Shown here: positions 28,344-37,378 of the stretch, piece after piece
Position numbering within the stretch: the stretch's first letter is position 1
Layout of the letters: each line of letters opens with the position of its first letter
Assembly: GCF_000931465.1 (NCBI RefSeq)
Contig: NZ_CP010892.1
Span: 4,301,388-4,365,387 of the forward strand
DNA from: Pseudomonas sp. MRSN 12121
GTDB lineage: Bacteria; Pseudomonadota; Gammaproteobacteria; Pseudomonadales; Pseudomonadaceae
Direction of reading: 5' to 3'
DNA length: 64,000 nucleotides
Notes under the pieces: generated by a model
Seen by the model: only the letters and a program-made list of their open reading frames with translations
Told to the model about the DNA's origin: nothing
Database searches by the model: none
Position numbers and translations under genes: made by a program

Positions 28344-28745
28344 TTATTGGAAGTCTTGTGCGGACATGAAACGGATCAGCGCGAGGAACTGCTCCTCGGA
28401 ACACTGCATGCACAGGCCCATCGGCGGCATGCCCTGGTAACCGTTGATGCTGTGGTCCAGCAGCGTGTCGGCGCCCAGGGCGATGCGCGGCTGCCAGGCC
28501 GCGACATCGCCGGTCAGCGGCGCGCCGGAGGCCGGGTTGGCGTGGCAGAGCTTGCAACTGCTGTCGTAGATCCGTGCCAGCGCCGGGTCGCCGGGCATCT
28601 GCTGCACCGCGGCGGTCGGGGGCGGCGCAGGCGGGTCGCCGCAGGCCGCCAGCAGCCCGCCCAGGGCCAGCCACAGCGCGACGCGCCCCCCGCGATGCAG
28701 CCTGGCGACGGAAAAGGACAGCAGCGAGGCAGGGATTGCCGGCAT
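28344..28745 (-). CDS. c-type cytochrome lipoprotein
   Basis: A 133-residue single-haem cytochrome with lipobox LLAAC (Cys near 35), haem motif CKLCH (about 65-69) and a distal Met region (GMPPMGLCMQC). A GAGAGAACCACC site precedes ATG 28745. It is the first gene of the cytochrome/flavoenzyme/PLP operon and probably carries electrons from the ALO-type enzyme to the respiratory chain. The CMQC pair resembles cytochrome c5-type proteins. Confidence 0.87.
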   Translation of the reverse strand: MPAIPASLLSFSVARLHRGGRVALWLALGGLLAACGDPPAPPPTAAVQQMPGDPALARIYDSSCKLCHANPASGAPLTGDVAAWQPRIALGADTLLDHSINGYQGMPPMGLCMQCSEEQFLALIRFMSAQDFQ

Positions 28746-29336
28746 GGTGGTTCTCTCGGATAAAGGTCGGGATCGACCAGAGCCAACACTAAGGCAGGCA
28801 CCGCCACGGCCCGAGGGCATTGCGGGCCAGCGAGGGGGGCATCTGCGGCCAGGCCATCCGAGGGAATCCCCCGATCTGCAGGAGCGAGCGGGCGGCGATC
28901 CGGCTTGCCGGCGATGGCCGCGACGCGGAATGTCTGGCCCACCGCTTTTTCCCGCCCCCTGTAGGAGCGAGGCTTGCCCGCGATGGCCGCGCCGCGGAAT
29001 GTCTGGCCGACCGCGTCATCGTTCATCGCGCGCAAGCTGCGCTCCTACAGAAGAAGATCCCATCTCCCCGCTCGCTCCTACAGGAGAAATGATTCAGCAC
29101 CTGTTGCAACAAGGGCTGTTTTTCCAGGGGAAAAAGCAGCTACTCTTGGCCCAAAGAACCACACCAGCACCGTTCTGCTACACGACTTCCGCCTTTTTGG
29201 CCCAGCGTTTTGCTAAAGACCCGAGACACCAGGGCGTATACCCGTAGATAGAAACAAGCTCTGGAGACCCGTCTCGCTCGTCAGTACCGGCATGTCACGG
29301 CCGGTGCCTTGCCCATCGCCATTACGGAATAGAGTC
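28746..29336. other. 591-bp intergenic region, REP cluster plus gapN leader
   Basis: Between the divergent cytochrome and gapN genes. It holds the promoter of the cytochrome operon (not resolved), a REP cluster (28876-29084), and about 250 bp of gapN upstream sequence. No convincing gene, riboswitch or operator was seen. Confidence 0.5.
28876..29084. repeat. REP/BIME cluster
   Basis: Three to four REP arms: 'caggagcgagcgggcggcgatccggcttgcc' type near 28879, 'gtaggagcgaggcttgcccgcg' at 28961, inverted 'gcgcgcaagctgcgctcctacag' at 29028-29050 and 'cgctcctacagg' at 29073. It is the same family as the cluster at 25.3 kb. Confidence 0.8.
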
Positions 29337-30959
29337 ATGACCACAGCCTCTCTGAACACACTGTTCCCCGTCGCCGCCGATATCCCCGAGCAATACCGCC
29401 TGGACGGCCAGGTCGAGCAACGCGAGTACCTGGTCGACGGCCAGCTGAAAACCTGGAACGGCCCCCTGGCCCTGGTACGCAGCCCCGTGTACCTGGACAC
29501 CGCCAGCGGCGACGAACAGGTGATCCTGGGCAGCACCCCGCTGCTCGACGCCAACACCGCGCTGACCGCCCTCGACGCCGCCGTGCGTGCCTATGACCGC
29601 GGCCAGGGCGCGTGGCCGACGATGCGCGTGGCCGAACGCATCCAGCACGTCGAAGCCTTCCTCGGACGCATGCGCGAACAGCGCGCGGCAGTGGTCAAGC
29701 TGCTGATGTGGGAAATCGGCAAGAACCTCAAGGACTCCGAGAAAGAGTTCGACCGCACCTGCGACTACATCGTCGACACCATCAACGCCCTCAAGGAACT
29801 CGACCGTCGTTCCAGCCGCTTCGAACTGGAGCAGGACACCCTCGGCCAGATCCGTCGCGTGCCGCTGGGCGTGGCGCTGTGCATGGGCCCGTACAACTAC
29901 CCGCTGAACGAGACCTTCACCACCCTGATCCCGGCGCTGATCATGGGCAACACCGTGGTGTTCAAGCCGGCCAAGTTCGGCGTGCTGCTGATCCGCCCAC
30001 TGCTGGAAGCCTTCCGCGACAGCTTCCCGGCCGGGGTGATCAACGTGATCTACGGCAGCGGCCGGGAGACCGTCAGCGCGCTGATGGCCAGCGGCAAGAT
30101 CGATATCTTCGCCTTCATCGGCACCAACAAGGCCGCCAGCGACCTGAAGAAACTCCACCCCAAGCCGCACCGCCTGCGCGCCGCCCTGGGCCTGGACGCG
30201 AAGAACCCGGGCATCGTGCTGCCGGAGGTGGACCTGGATAACGCGGTCAACGAGGCGATCACCGGCTCGCTGTCGTTCAACGGCCAGCGTTGCACCGCGC
30301 TGAAGATCCTCTTCGTCCACGAAAGCGTGGTCGAGCGCTTCATCGAGAAATTCAACGCCAAGCTGCTCAGCCTCAAGCCGGGCATGCCGTGGGAGCCGGG
30401 GGTGGCGCTGACGCCGCTGCCGGAGTCGGGCAAGGTCGATTACCTGCACGGCCTGGTGGCCGATGCCCTCGCCAAGGGCGCCCGGGTGGTCAACCCCGGC
30501 GGCGGCGAGGCGCGGGCCTCGTTCTTCTACCCGGCGGTGCTGTACCCGGTGAACAGCCAGATGCGCGTGTACCAGGAAGAACAGTTCGGCCCAGTGGTGC
30601 CGATCGTGCCTTACCGCGACCTGGAAACGGTGATCGACTACGTCCTGGAATCGGACTTCGGCCAGCAGCTGAGCATCTTCGGCACCGAACCGGCCCAGGT
30701 CGGGCGCCTGGTGGACGCCTTCGCCAACCAGGTCGGGCGGATCAACCTCAACGCCCAGTGCCAGCGCGGCCCGGACACCTACCCGTTCAACGGGCGCAAG
30801 AACTCCGCCGAAGGCACGCTGTCCGTGCATGACGCGCTGCGCACCTTCTCGATCCGCACCCTGGTGGCCACCAAGTTCCAGGAGAACAACAAGGCGCTGA
30901 TCAGCGACATCATCCGTAACCGGGAGTCGAGTTTCCTGACCACCGATTACATCTTCTAG
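29337..30959 (+). CDS. gapN: NADP-dependent glyceraldehyde-3-phosphate dehydrogenase (ALDH11-like)
   Basis: A 540-residue aldehyde dehydrogenase of the GapN group, converting glyceraldehyde-3-phosphate to 3-phosphoglycerate with NADPH formation. It shows the cofactor segment PLGVALCMGPYNYPLNET, VVFKPAKFG and the catalytic Cys in FNGQRCTALK. The usual ELGGK(N/D)P box reads LGLDAKNPG, so the canonical general-base Glu is not in its standard place. It is longer than streptococcal GapN (about 475). The FUSC gene follows closely. Confidence 0.88.
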   Translation: MTTASLNTLFPVAADIPEQYRLDGQVEQREYLVDGQLKTWNGPLALVRSPVYLDTASGDEQVILGSTPLLDANTALTALDAAVRAYDRGQGAWPTMRVAERIQHVEAFLGRMREQRAAVVKLLMWEIGKNLKDSEKEFDRTCDYIVDTINALKELDRRSSRFELEQDTLGQIRRVPLGVALCMGPYNYPLNETFTTLIPALIMGNTVVFKPAKFGVLLIRPLLEAFRDSFPAGVINVIYGSGRETVSALMASGKIDIFAFIGTNKAASDLKKLHPKPHRLRAALGLDAKNPGIVLPEVDLDNAVNEAITGSLSFNGQRCTALKILFVHESVVERFIEKFNAKLLSLKPGMPWEPGVALTPLPESGKVDYLHGLVADALAKGARVVNPGGGEARASFFYPAVLYPVNSQMRVYQEEQFGPVVPIVPYRDLETVIDYVLESDFGQQLSIFGTEPAQVGRLVDAFANQVGRINLNAQCQRGPDTYPFNGRKNSAEGTLSVHDALRTFSIRTLVATKFQENNKALISDIIRNRESSFLTTDYIF

Positions 30960-31041
30960 AAACGGAGAACTGACCCTGGGCCTGCCAACCCCTTGGCGAT
31001 CCTTTCGCCTGCCGCCGCTGCTGCGCCGCTTCCTGCTTCCG

Positions 31042-32061
31042 GTGCTCGACCCGTACCGGCGCTACCGCTACGCCAAGCTGATCCACGCGGTGCGCGTGGC
31101 CCTGGGGTTGCTGGCCACCATCGCCCTGACCACCGGCCTCAACCTGCCCCACGGCGAATGGGCGTCGGTGACCATGCTGGTGGTGATCGGCGGCCTGCAG
31201 CACCACGGCAATATCGGCAAGAAAGCGGCAGAGCGGGCCATCGGCACCCTGATCGGCGCGGGCGTCGGCCTGGTGCTGGTGGTGCAGCAGGCCTACCTCG
31301 GCATGTCCTGGCTGACTTACCTGGGCATGTCGGTGGTGTGCGGGTATTTCTCCTATCACGCCATCGGCAAGGGCGGCTACACCGCGCTGCTGGCGGCGAT
31401 CACCGTGTTCATCGTCGCCGGCCATGGCGACAACCACGTCAGCGATGGCCTGTGGCGTACGGTGGACATCCTGATCGGCATCGCCCTGGCCCTGGCGTTT
31501 TCCTTCGCCATTCCGCTGTACGCGGTGTATTCCTGGCGCTACAACCTGGCCAGCGCCCTGCGCGACTGCGCCACCCTTTACGGACGCATCATCGGCGGCC
31601 AGTCGGTGACCGACGACGAACACCTGAAACTGCTCGGGCGCCTCAACAGCACCCTGCTGCAACTGCGCTCACTGATGCCTTCGGTGTCCAAGGAAGTGCG
31701 GATCTCCATGACCGAACTGGACGCCATCCAGCGCCACCTGCGCATGTGCTTCAGCACCCTGGAAATCCTCGGCAACACCCGCCCGGACCTCAGCGATCCC
31801 CAGGCCCGCGAACAACTGCGCCAGGCGCTGAAAACCGAGCACCGGCAGGTGCGCGTACAACTGGTGGGCATGGCCCGCGCCCTGCAGTCCGGCGCCACCA
31901 AGCGCCTGGGCCGACCGCTGGATGGCGCCTCGGCCGTGGCCCTCGACACCTCGGCCTATACCGCCCTGGACGGCTACCGCCTGCTGACCCGGCAACTGGT
32001 GGCCAACCTCAACGAGATGCGCCAGCGCCTGGCGAAAAGCGCCGAGCACTGGAAGATCTGA
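31042..32061 (+). CDS. FUSC-family inner-membrane protein
   Basis: 339 residues from GTG 31042. About five or six membrane spans (30-160; IGGLQHHGNIGKKAAERAIGTLIGAGVG is the conserved FUSC core) are followed by a cytoplasmic helical half. This family includes aromatic-acid exporters. The GTG has no ribosome site, whereas the frame stays open to 30970 behind GGAGAA (30964-30969), encoding LPTPWRSFRLPPLLRRFLLP. The true start may be a CTG near 30976. The 'RRYRYAK' stretch after the GTG looks mid-protein. Confidence 0.8.
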   Translation: MLDPYRRYRYAKLIHAVRVALGLLATIALTTGLNLPHGEWASVTMLVVIGGLQHHGNIGKKAAERAIGTLIGAGVGLVLVVQQAYLGMSWLTYLGMSVVCGYFSYHAIGKGGYTALLAAITVFIVAGHGDNHVSDGLWRTVDILIGIALALAFSFAIPLYAVYSWRYNLASALRDCATLYGRIIGGQSVTDDEHLKLLGRLNSTLLQLRSLMPSVSKEVRISMTELDAIQRHLRMCFSTLEILGNTRPDLSDPQAREQLRQALKTEHRQVRVQLVGMARALQSGATKRLGRPLDGASAVALDTSAYTALDGYRLLTRQLVANLNEMRQRLAKSAEHWKI

Positions 32062-32136
32062 GGGTGCCGTACTGACGGCCAGCATCGTGCCGAAGCGCCG
32101 CCGGGTATCGGCGGCTGGCGTGGCGGGTGATCCGGA

Positions 32137-33084
32137 TCAGGGCTGGCGTTCGGCGAAGGCTTCCAGCAGATCGGCCGAAGGCACGAAGAACAGGCCGCCG
32201 GTCACCGCCGTGCTGAAATCCAGCAAGCGGTCGTAGTTGCCCGCCGGCCGGCCGACGAACATGTTTTCCAGCATCTGCTCGATGGGTTCCGGCGAGCGGG
32301 CATAGCCGATGAAATAAGTACCGAACTCCCCCGCCCCCGGCCGGCCGAACGGCATGTTGTCGCGCAGGATCTTCACCTCTTCGCCGTCCTTGGTGATGGT
32401 GGTCAGGGCACTGTGGGAACAGCTCGGCTTGACCGCATCGTCGAGCTCGATATCGGACAGTTTGGTGCGCCCGATAACCCGCTCCTGCGCCTCGACCGAC
32501 AGCTCGTTCCAGGCCTTCATGTCATGCAGGTACTTCTGCACCAGCACATAACTGCCGCCGCTGAAGGCCGGGTCTTCGTCGCCGACCAGGGTGAATCCGA
32601 GTGCCTTGCGCCCGACCGGGTTTTCCGTGCCATCGACAAAACCGATGATGCTGCGCATGTCGAAATAGCGGAAACCCTGGACCTCATCGACCACCGAGAC
32701 CGCATCGCCCAGCGCCGCGATCAACTGCGTCGCCAGTTCGAAACACAGGTCCATCTGGTCCGCGCGAATGTGCAGCAACAGGTCGCCGGGGGTCGCCACG
32801 GCCCGGCGCTCTGCCGGGCCGAACTCGCGAAAGGCGTGCAGGGCCGCCGGGCGCGGACCGCCAAAGAGCCGGTCCCAGGCCGTCGAACCAAAGCCGCAGA
32901 TGCACGACAGGTTACCCGCAGGCACCCGCTTGCCCACCGAGCGCGTGAGGCCCGCCACGTCTTCGCACCAGCCCCGAACCTTGGCGGCCGCCTCATTGCC
33001 GGGGGCCAGGGTGGCGACCATGAAGATCGCGCTGCTGGTAATCGGGTTGCAGACGGCTTGCGGTTCAGGAATATCGTTGGCCAT
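32137..33084 (-). CDS. DyP-type haem peroxidase (second paralog)
   Basis: A 315-residue DyP peroxidase with motif GFVDGTENP (catalytic Asp), a C-terminal proximal region (CSHSALTTI; PFGRPGAGEFGTYFIGYARSP) and no signal peptide. ATG 33084 (MANDIPEP) is preferred over a longer opening to 33159. It differs clearly from the DyP at 22.1 kb, so it is not a recent duplicate. It converges on the FUSC gene. Confidence 0.9.
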   Translation of the reverse strand: MANDIPEPQAVCNPITSSAIFMVATLAPGNEAAAKVRGWCEDVAGLTRSVGKRVPAGNLSCICGFGSTAWDRLFGGPRPAALHAFREFGPAERRAVATPGDLLLHIRADQMDLCFELATQLIAALGDAVSVVDEVQGFRYFDMRSIIGFVDGTENPVGRKALGFTLVGDEDPAFSGGSYVLVQKYLHDMKAWNELSVEAQERVIGRTKLSDIELDDAVKPSCSHSALTTITKDGEEVKILRDNMPFGRPGAGEFGTYFIGYARSPEPIEQMLENMFVGRPAGNYDRLLDFSTAVTGGLFFVPSADLLEAFAERQP

Positions 33085-33194
33085 GGGCTGAGTACTCGCT
33101 GGAGCGGGAAAGACCGGAGAGTAGCAAATAATCCCCGCACTGCCGTTGACCAGGCGCACGGCTGCAAGCCTCGCGCCCCAAAAACCGCCCCATG

Positions 33195-33221
33195 AAAAAG
33201 GGGCGCCCCTGCGCGCCCCTT
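33195..33221 (-). terminator. Rho-independent terminator of the FdhF gene
   Basis: On the minus strand, AAGGGGCGC, loop GCAGGG, GCGCCCCTT then TTT: a perfect 9-bp stem with a short T-run, starting 17 bp past the stop at 33238. Confidence 0.85.
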
Positions 33222-33237
33222 CCCTGGATCCCCGGGG

Positions 33238-35511
33238 TCAGTTCGGCGACGAGCGCACAATCCGCACCGGAACCGATTTGTACGACGGCGTGCCGCTGTC
33301 CACATCGATGTAATCCAGCGGCACCAGCCGGTTGGCCTCGGGGTAATAGGCCGCGACCGAACCCGGGGAAATCTTGTATTCGATCGCGGTTATTTTCTCG
33401 TAGCGCAGTTGGCGGCCCTGGGTGACCGTCTCGATATCCACCAGGTCGCCATGGGCCAGGCCACGGGCCTCCAGATCCGCCTGGTTGATGAACAGCACGT
33501 CGCGGCGGCCGAATACCCCGCGATAACGATCGTCCATGGCGTAGATGGTGGTGTTGTACTGGTCATGGCTACGAATGGTGATCAGGCGCATGACGTCCGC
33601 GCCATCGACCACCTTGTCTTCGTGCAACCCGGGAAACACAAAGAACTCGGCCTTGCCTGACGGCGTGAGCCAGATGCGCTCGGTCGGCGGCAACGGCATG
33701 CGAAACCCGCCCGGCACACGGATGCGCTGGTTGAACGCGTCGAAGCCGGGCACGGTTTTCTCGATCAGGTCGCGGATCTTGTCGTAGTCGGCGACCAGCG
33801 CCTGCCAGGGCACCTTGCTGTCCGGCAGCGTGGCCCGGGCAATACCGGCCACTATCGCCGGTTCCGAGCGCAGGAACTCGGAGGCCGGGGTCAGCTTGCC
33901 GGCCGATGCGTGGACCATCGACATCGAGTCCTCGACGGTGATCGACTGACGCACCCCGTCCTGCACATCCAGTTCAGTGCGCCCTAAGCAGGGGAACAGA
34001 TAAGACTCCCTGGCGACCAGCAGATGGGAGCGATTGAGCTTGGTGCCGATGTGCACGCTCAGGTCGAGCTTGCCCATGGCCGGAAAACACTGGCCCGGGT
34101 CGGGCAAGGCGACGGCGAAGTTGCCCCCCAGGCCGATCAGCGCCTTGGCCGTGCCCGCGATCATCGCCTGCATCGCTTGTACCGCATCATGGCCGTGGGC
34201 CGCTGGCGGCTTGAAGCCGAATACCTTCTCCAGCCTGTCGAGGAACTCCTGCGACGGTTTCTCGGTAATGCCCACCGTCCTGTTGCCCTGCACATTGGAA
34301 TGGCCGCGCAACGGGCAAATGCCCGCGCCAGGCTTGCCCAGGTTGCCGCGCAACATGAGCAGGTCACAGATCAGCCGGACATTGGCCGTGCCTTCGTTGT
34401 GCTGAGTGATGCCCATGCCGTAGGTGACGATGGTGGCGTTGGATTTCGCATAGGCGGCGGCGACCTTTTCCAGCTCGGCCCGGTGCAGGCCGCTGGCCTG
34501 TTCGATATCGGGCCATGCCGTGGCGTGCAGATCGGCCACCAACGCGTCGAACCCGCGGGTGTGCTGGGCGATGAAATCATGGTCGAGGACTTCCCCCACC
34601 GTCTGCTCCAGCTCCAGCAGCGCCTTCATGATGCCCTTGATCGCCGCCGCGTCGCCTCCGGCCTTGACCTGGAAGTAGGACGAGGCGATCCGGGTGGAGC
34701 CGTAAGTCGCCATTTCAACCATGTCCTGCGGATCGGCAAAGCGCTCGAGCGCGCGTTCGCGCAGGGGGTTGAAGACCATGATCGGCACCTTGCGCCGCGA
34801 GGCTTCATGCAGCGTGCCCATCATGCGCGGGTGATTGGTGCCGGGGTTGTGGCCGATGGAAATGATCAGCTCGCAGGCCTCGAAGTCATCCAGCGACACC
34901 GTGCCCTTGCCGATACCGATGGAGCGCGGCAGCCCGACGCTGGTCGGTTCGTGGCACATGTTGGAACAATCGGGAAAGTTGTTGCTGCCGTATTCCCGGA
35001 CGAACAGTTGATACAGGTACGCCGCTTCGTTGGAGGCCCGGCCGGAGGTGTAGAACTCCACCTGCTCCGGTTGCAGCCCGCGGAGTATCTCGCCTATCCG
35101 CGCGAACGCCACCTCCCACTCGACCGGCTGGAAGGTATCGCTGGCCCGGTCATACACCAGGGGATGGGTGATGCGCCCCAGGTCTTCCAGCTCGTAATCG
35201 CTGCGCAGCAATAACGATGCGACCGGGTGATGGGCGAAGAAGTCCGGAGTGACCCGCTTGTTGGTCGCCTCCCAGGTCACCGCCTTGGCGCCGTTTTCAC
35301 AGAACTGGAAGGTGGACTTGTGCTCCTTGTCGGGCCAGGCGCAGCCCGGACAATCGAAGCCGTCGGGCTGGTTGGTCCGCAGCAGGGTGACAGGCGCCTT
35401 CAACGTATCCATCTGCTCTCGAACCGCCGTCGCGGTAGCCTTGAGCGCCCCCCAGCCGCCAGCGGGGCCGTCGTAGTCACGAATACCGGGTACCTTGCGT
35501 CGAGTCGTCAT
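33238..35511 (-). CDS. FdhF/YdeP-family molybdopterin oxidoreductase
   Basis: A 757-residue molybdopterin-guanine-dinucleotide enzyme of the FdhF/YdeP (formate dehydrogenase alpha-like) family. The N-terminus has CPGCAW, then the Mo-bis-MGD domains (SIGHNPGTNHPRMM; LMLRGNLGKPGAGICPLRGHSNVQGNR) and a C-terminal molydop-binding domain (TIRSHDQYNTTIYAMDDRYRG). It lacks a full N-terminal [4Fe-4S] Cys set. E. coli YdeP is linked to acid resistance; the substrate is unknown. ATG 35511 follows GGGGAGCG. Confidence 0.9.
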   Translation of the reverse strand: MTTRRKVPGIRDYDGPAGGWGALKATATAVREQMDTLKAPVTLLRTNQPDGFDCPGCAWPDKEHKSTFQFCENGAKAVTWEATNKRVTPDFFAHHPVASLLLRSDYELEDLGRITHPLVYDRASDTFQPVEWEVAFARIGEILRGLQPEQVEFYTSGRASNEAAYLYQLFVREYGSNNFPDCSNMCHEPTSVGLPRSIGIGKGTVSLDDFEACELIISIGHNPGTNHPRMMGTLHEASRRKVPIMVFNPLRERALERFADPQDMVEMATYGSTRIASSYFQVKAGGDAAAIKGIMKALLELEQTVGEVLDHDFIAQHTRGFDALVADLHATAWPDIEQASGLHRAELEKVAAAYAKSNATIVTYGMGITQHNEGTANVRLICDLLMLRGNLGKPGAGICPLRGHSNVQGNRTVGITEKPSQEFLDRLEKVFGFKPPAAHGHDAVQAMQAMIAGTAKALIGLGGNFAVALPDPGQCFPAMGKLDLSVHIGTKLNRSHLLVARESYLFPCLGRTELDVQDGVRQSITVEDSMSMVHASAGKLTPASEFLRSEPAIVAGIARATLPDSKVPWQALVADYDKIRDLIEKTVPGFDAFNQRIRVPGGFRMPLPPTERIWLTPSGKAEFFVFPGLHEDKVVDGADVMRLITIRSHDQYNTTIYAMDDRYRGVFGRRDVLFINQADLEARGLAHGDLVDIETVTQGRQLRYEKITAIEYKISPGSVAAYYPEANRLVPLDYIDVDSGTPSYKSVPVRIVRSSPN

Positions 35512-35837
35512 GATCGCTCCCCATACGCCCCGCGCCCTGAGGGGGGGGCGTCGTCGGTTGCCTAGGGTCCGCCGCCAGGGCGGCATTCGGTAACGATCCG
35601 GCCGCCCGTATCGAGGGCGGCAGATGTCACGGCTACACGGCAGACAAGACGCGCAACCCGGAACCGGGTACGAGGGCTGGAAACCTTTGGCTCAGCGGCC
35701 AAGGGTTGCGGTTGAGTCTTTCACCGTGAATTGAAACCTTAGTGGCACGCTCCCGCCTGTCAAGGCAGTCCACCGCCGGCAAATCCGGCCGTCCTGCGCA
35801 TCGTTCGGGGGGCCCGCCGCTCCCCTGAGCCCAAGAC
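35512..35837. other. 326-bp intergenic region upstream of the FdhF gene
   Basis: It lies between the FdhF start and the EamA stop, both minus strand, so it should contain the FdhF promoter. One GCCGCCC...GGGCGGC hairpin is at 35601-35621, without a T-run. No gene or clear -35/-10 pair was seen. Confidence 0.4.
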
Positions 35838-36734
35838 TCATTGCGCCGCTACCCGACGCCGCAGCCCCAGGCTCCAGCCCTGCTGCATGCCGGCCGCGGC
35901 CAGCAGAATGGCGATCACGCCGACCCATTGCAGCGCTTCCAGGCGATGACCGAAGGCGAACCAGTCGACGAAGATCGCCGCGATCGGGTAGATGAACGAC
36001 AGCGCGCCGGTCAGCGCCGTCGGCAGTTTCTGGATGGCCCCATACAGCAGCACGTACATCACCCCGGTGTGCACGATGCCCAAGGTCAGCAGGCTGGCCC
36101 AGGCACTGGGGGCCGCGGGCAGCGCCGACAGGTTGGCCCAGGGCGCCAGCAACAGCACGCCGGTGCAGACCTGGATCAGCGCGATCAGGTGCGGCGGCGT
36201 GCCGGTCAGGCGCTTGATCAACAGCGCGGCGAAGGCATACAGCAGGGCCGCTCCCAGCGCCAGGGCGATCCCCAGCAGGTAATCGTTGCCGCCCGCCCCC
36301 TGCTCGCCATGGGCGCTGACGATCGCCAGCATCCCGGCAAAGGAAATGCTCAGCCAGAACAGTTTCTGCGCGGTGATCTTCTCGCCGAGGAACAGCGCCG
36401 CCAGCCCCACCAGCATGAACGGCTGGACGTTATAGACCGCGGTGCCGATGGCGATCGAGGCACGAGAGTAGGAGGCGAACAACAGCACCCAGTTGCCGAC
36501 GATGGCGACCCCGCTGAGCACGGCCAACAGGAACGTGCCGCGGGTCAGGATGCCCGGGCGCAAGAAGCCGAAGCCGGCGCAAATCAGCAGCAGGGTCGCG
36601 GCGCCGAACACGCAGCGCCAGAACACCACATCCAGCACCGGCTGCCCGGACACCAGCACGAACCAGCCGATGGTCCCGGAAATCAGCATGGCGGCGGTCA
36701 TTTCCAGCGAGCCGCGACGTAACAATTTGTCCAT
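35838..36734 (-). CDS. EamA-family DMT superfamily transporter
   Basis: A 298-residue inner-membrane protein with two EamA repeats and about ten spans (MLISGTIGWFVLVSGQPVLDVVFWRCVFGA begins repeat 1; ALLYAFAALLIKRLTG begins repeat 2). It is probably a metabolite exporter of the RhaT/EamA type. ATG 36734 follows CGAGGAGAACG. It is divergent from the Lrp/AsnC gene, a classic regulator-exporter arrangement for amino acids. Confidence 0.9.
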   Translation of the reverse strand: MDKLLRRGSLEMTAAMLISGTIGWFVLVSGQPVLDVVFWRCVFGAATLLLICAGFGFLRPGILTRGTFLLAVLSGVAIVGNWVLLFASYSRASIAIGTAVYNVQPFMLVGLAALFLGEKITAQKLFWLSISFAGMLAIVSAHGEQGAGGNDYLLGIALALGAALLYAFAALLIKRLTGTPPHLIALIQVCTGVLLLAPWANLSALPAAPSAWASLLTLGIVHTGVMYVLLYGAIQKLPTALTGALSFIYPIAAIFVDWFAFGHRLEALQWVGVIAILLAAAGMQQGWSLGLRRRVAAQ

Positions 36735-36866
36735 GATCGTTCTCCTCGACAAGTGCTAAAAGTATGGCAACCGGCCCCTGCCCGGCTCAAGGCGTAACAA
36801 AAGGCTAAAATTGGCCTAAACCTTTTTTATCAAGGTATTTATAGGTTTTTACCTAACGAGGTTGGC
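36735..36866. promoter_or_regulatory. Divergent EamA / Lrp-AsnC promoter region
   Basis: 132 bp, AT-rich at the Lrp end. It holds an AGGTTTTTACCT inverted repeat (36843-36854) and an AGGC...GCCT pair (36802-36817), either of which could be an Lrp/AsnC site. Arms are short, so these are only candidates. Confidence 0.4.
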
Positions 36867-37304
36867 ATGATCGATGAGATTGACCAGGCGCTTATCAGCG
36901 CCCTGATGGAAGACTCGCGCCGCTCGCTCAAGGCCCTGGCGCAGATCAGCGGGCTGTCCTCGCCCAGCGTCGCCGAACGCCTGCGGCGCCTGGAGGAACG
37001 CGGCGTGCTCAAGGCCTATACCGTCGAAGTCGACCCCCGGTTCTTCGGCTATCAGTTGCAGGCCATCGTGCGCATCCGCCCGCTGCCGGGAAAACTCCAG
37101 GAAGTCGAACGCCAGATCCTGGCCATCCACGAATTCACCGAATGCGACAAGGTCACGGGCGACGATTGCTTTATCGCGCGGCTGCACGTGCGCGACATGG
37201 AACAGCTGGACACCCTGCTCGATCGCCTGAACCACTACGCGGAAACCAACACCGCCATCGTCAAGAAAAGCCCGGTGAAACGACGGTTGCCGCCGATGGC
37301 TTAA
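36867..37304 (+). CDS. Lrp/AsnC-family regulator
   Basis: A 145-residue regulator: N-terminal HTH (DEIDQALISALMEDSRRSLKALAQISGLSSPSVAERLRRLEERGVL) and a C-terminal RAM/AsnC ligand domain (about 65-140). The full length is typical. It probably regulates the divergent EamA exporter in response to an amino acid (inference from arrangement). Confidence 0.93.
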   Translation: MIDEIDQALISALMEDSRRSLKALAQISGLSSPSVAERLRRLEERGVLKAYTVEVDPRFFGYQLQAIVRIRPLPGKLQEVERQILAIHEFTECDKVTGDDCFIARLHVRDMEQLDTLLDRLNHYAETNTAIVKKSPVKRRLPPMA

Positions 37305-37378
37305 GCGCTGATTGAATGGCGCCAGCCCGGGAAAAGCTTCTAGACTTCGCCATCATCGATACAGGAAGGACTCTGGCC

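Noticed and set aside
25999..28440. An 813-codon plus-strand opening
   Set aside because: Antisense to the PLP enzyme and lactone oxidase genes, both of which have export signals and active-site motifs.
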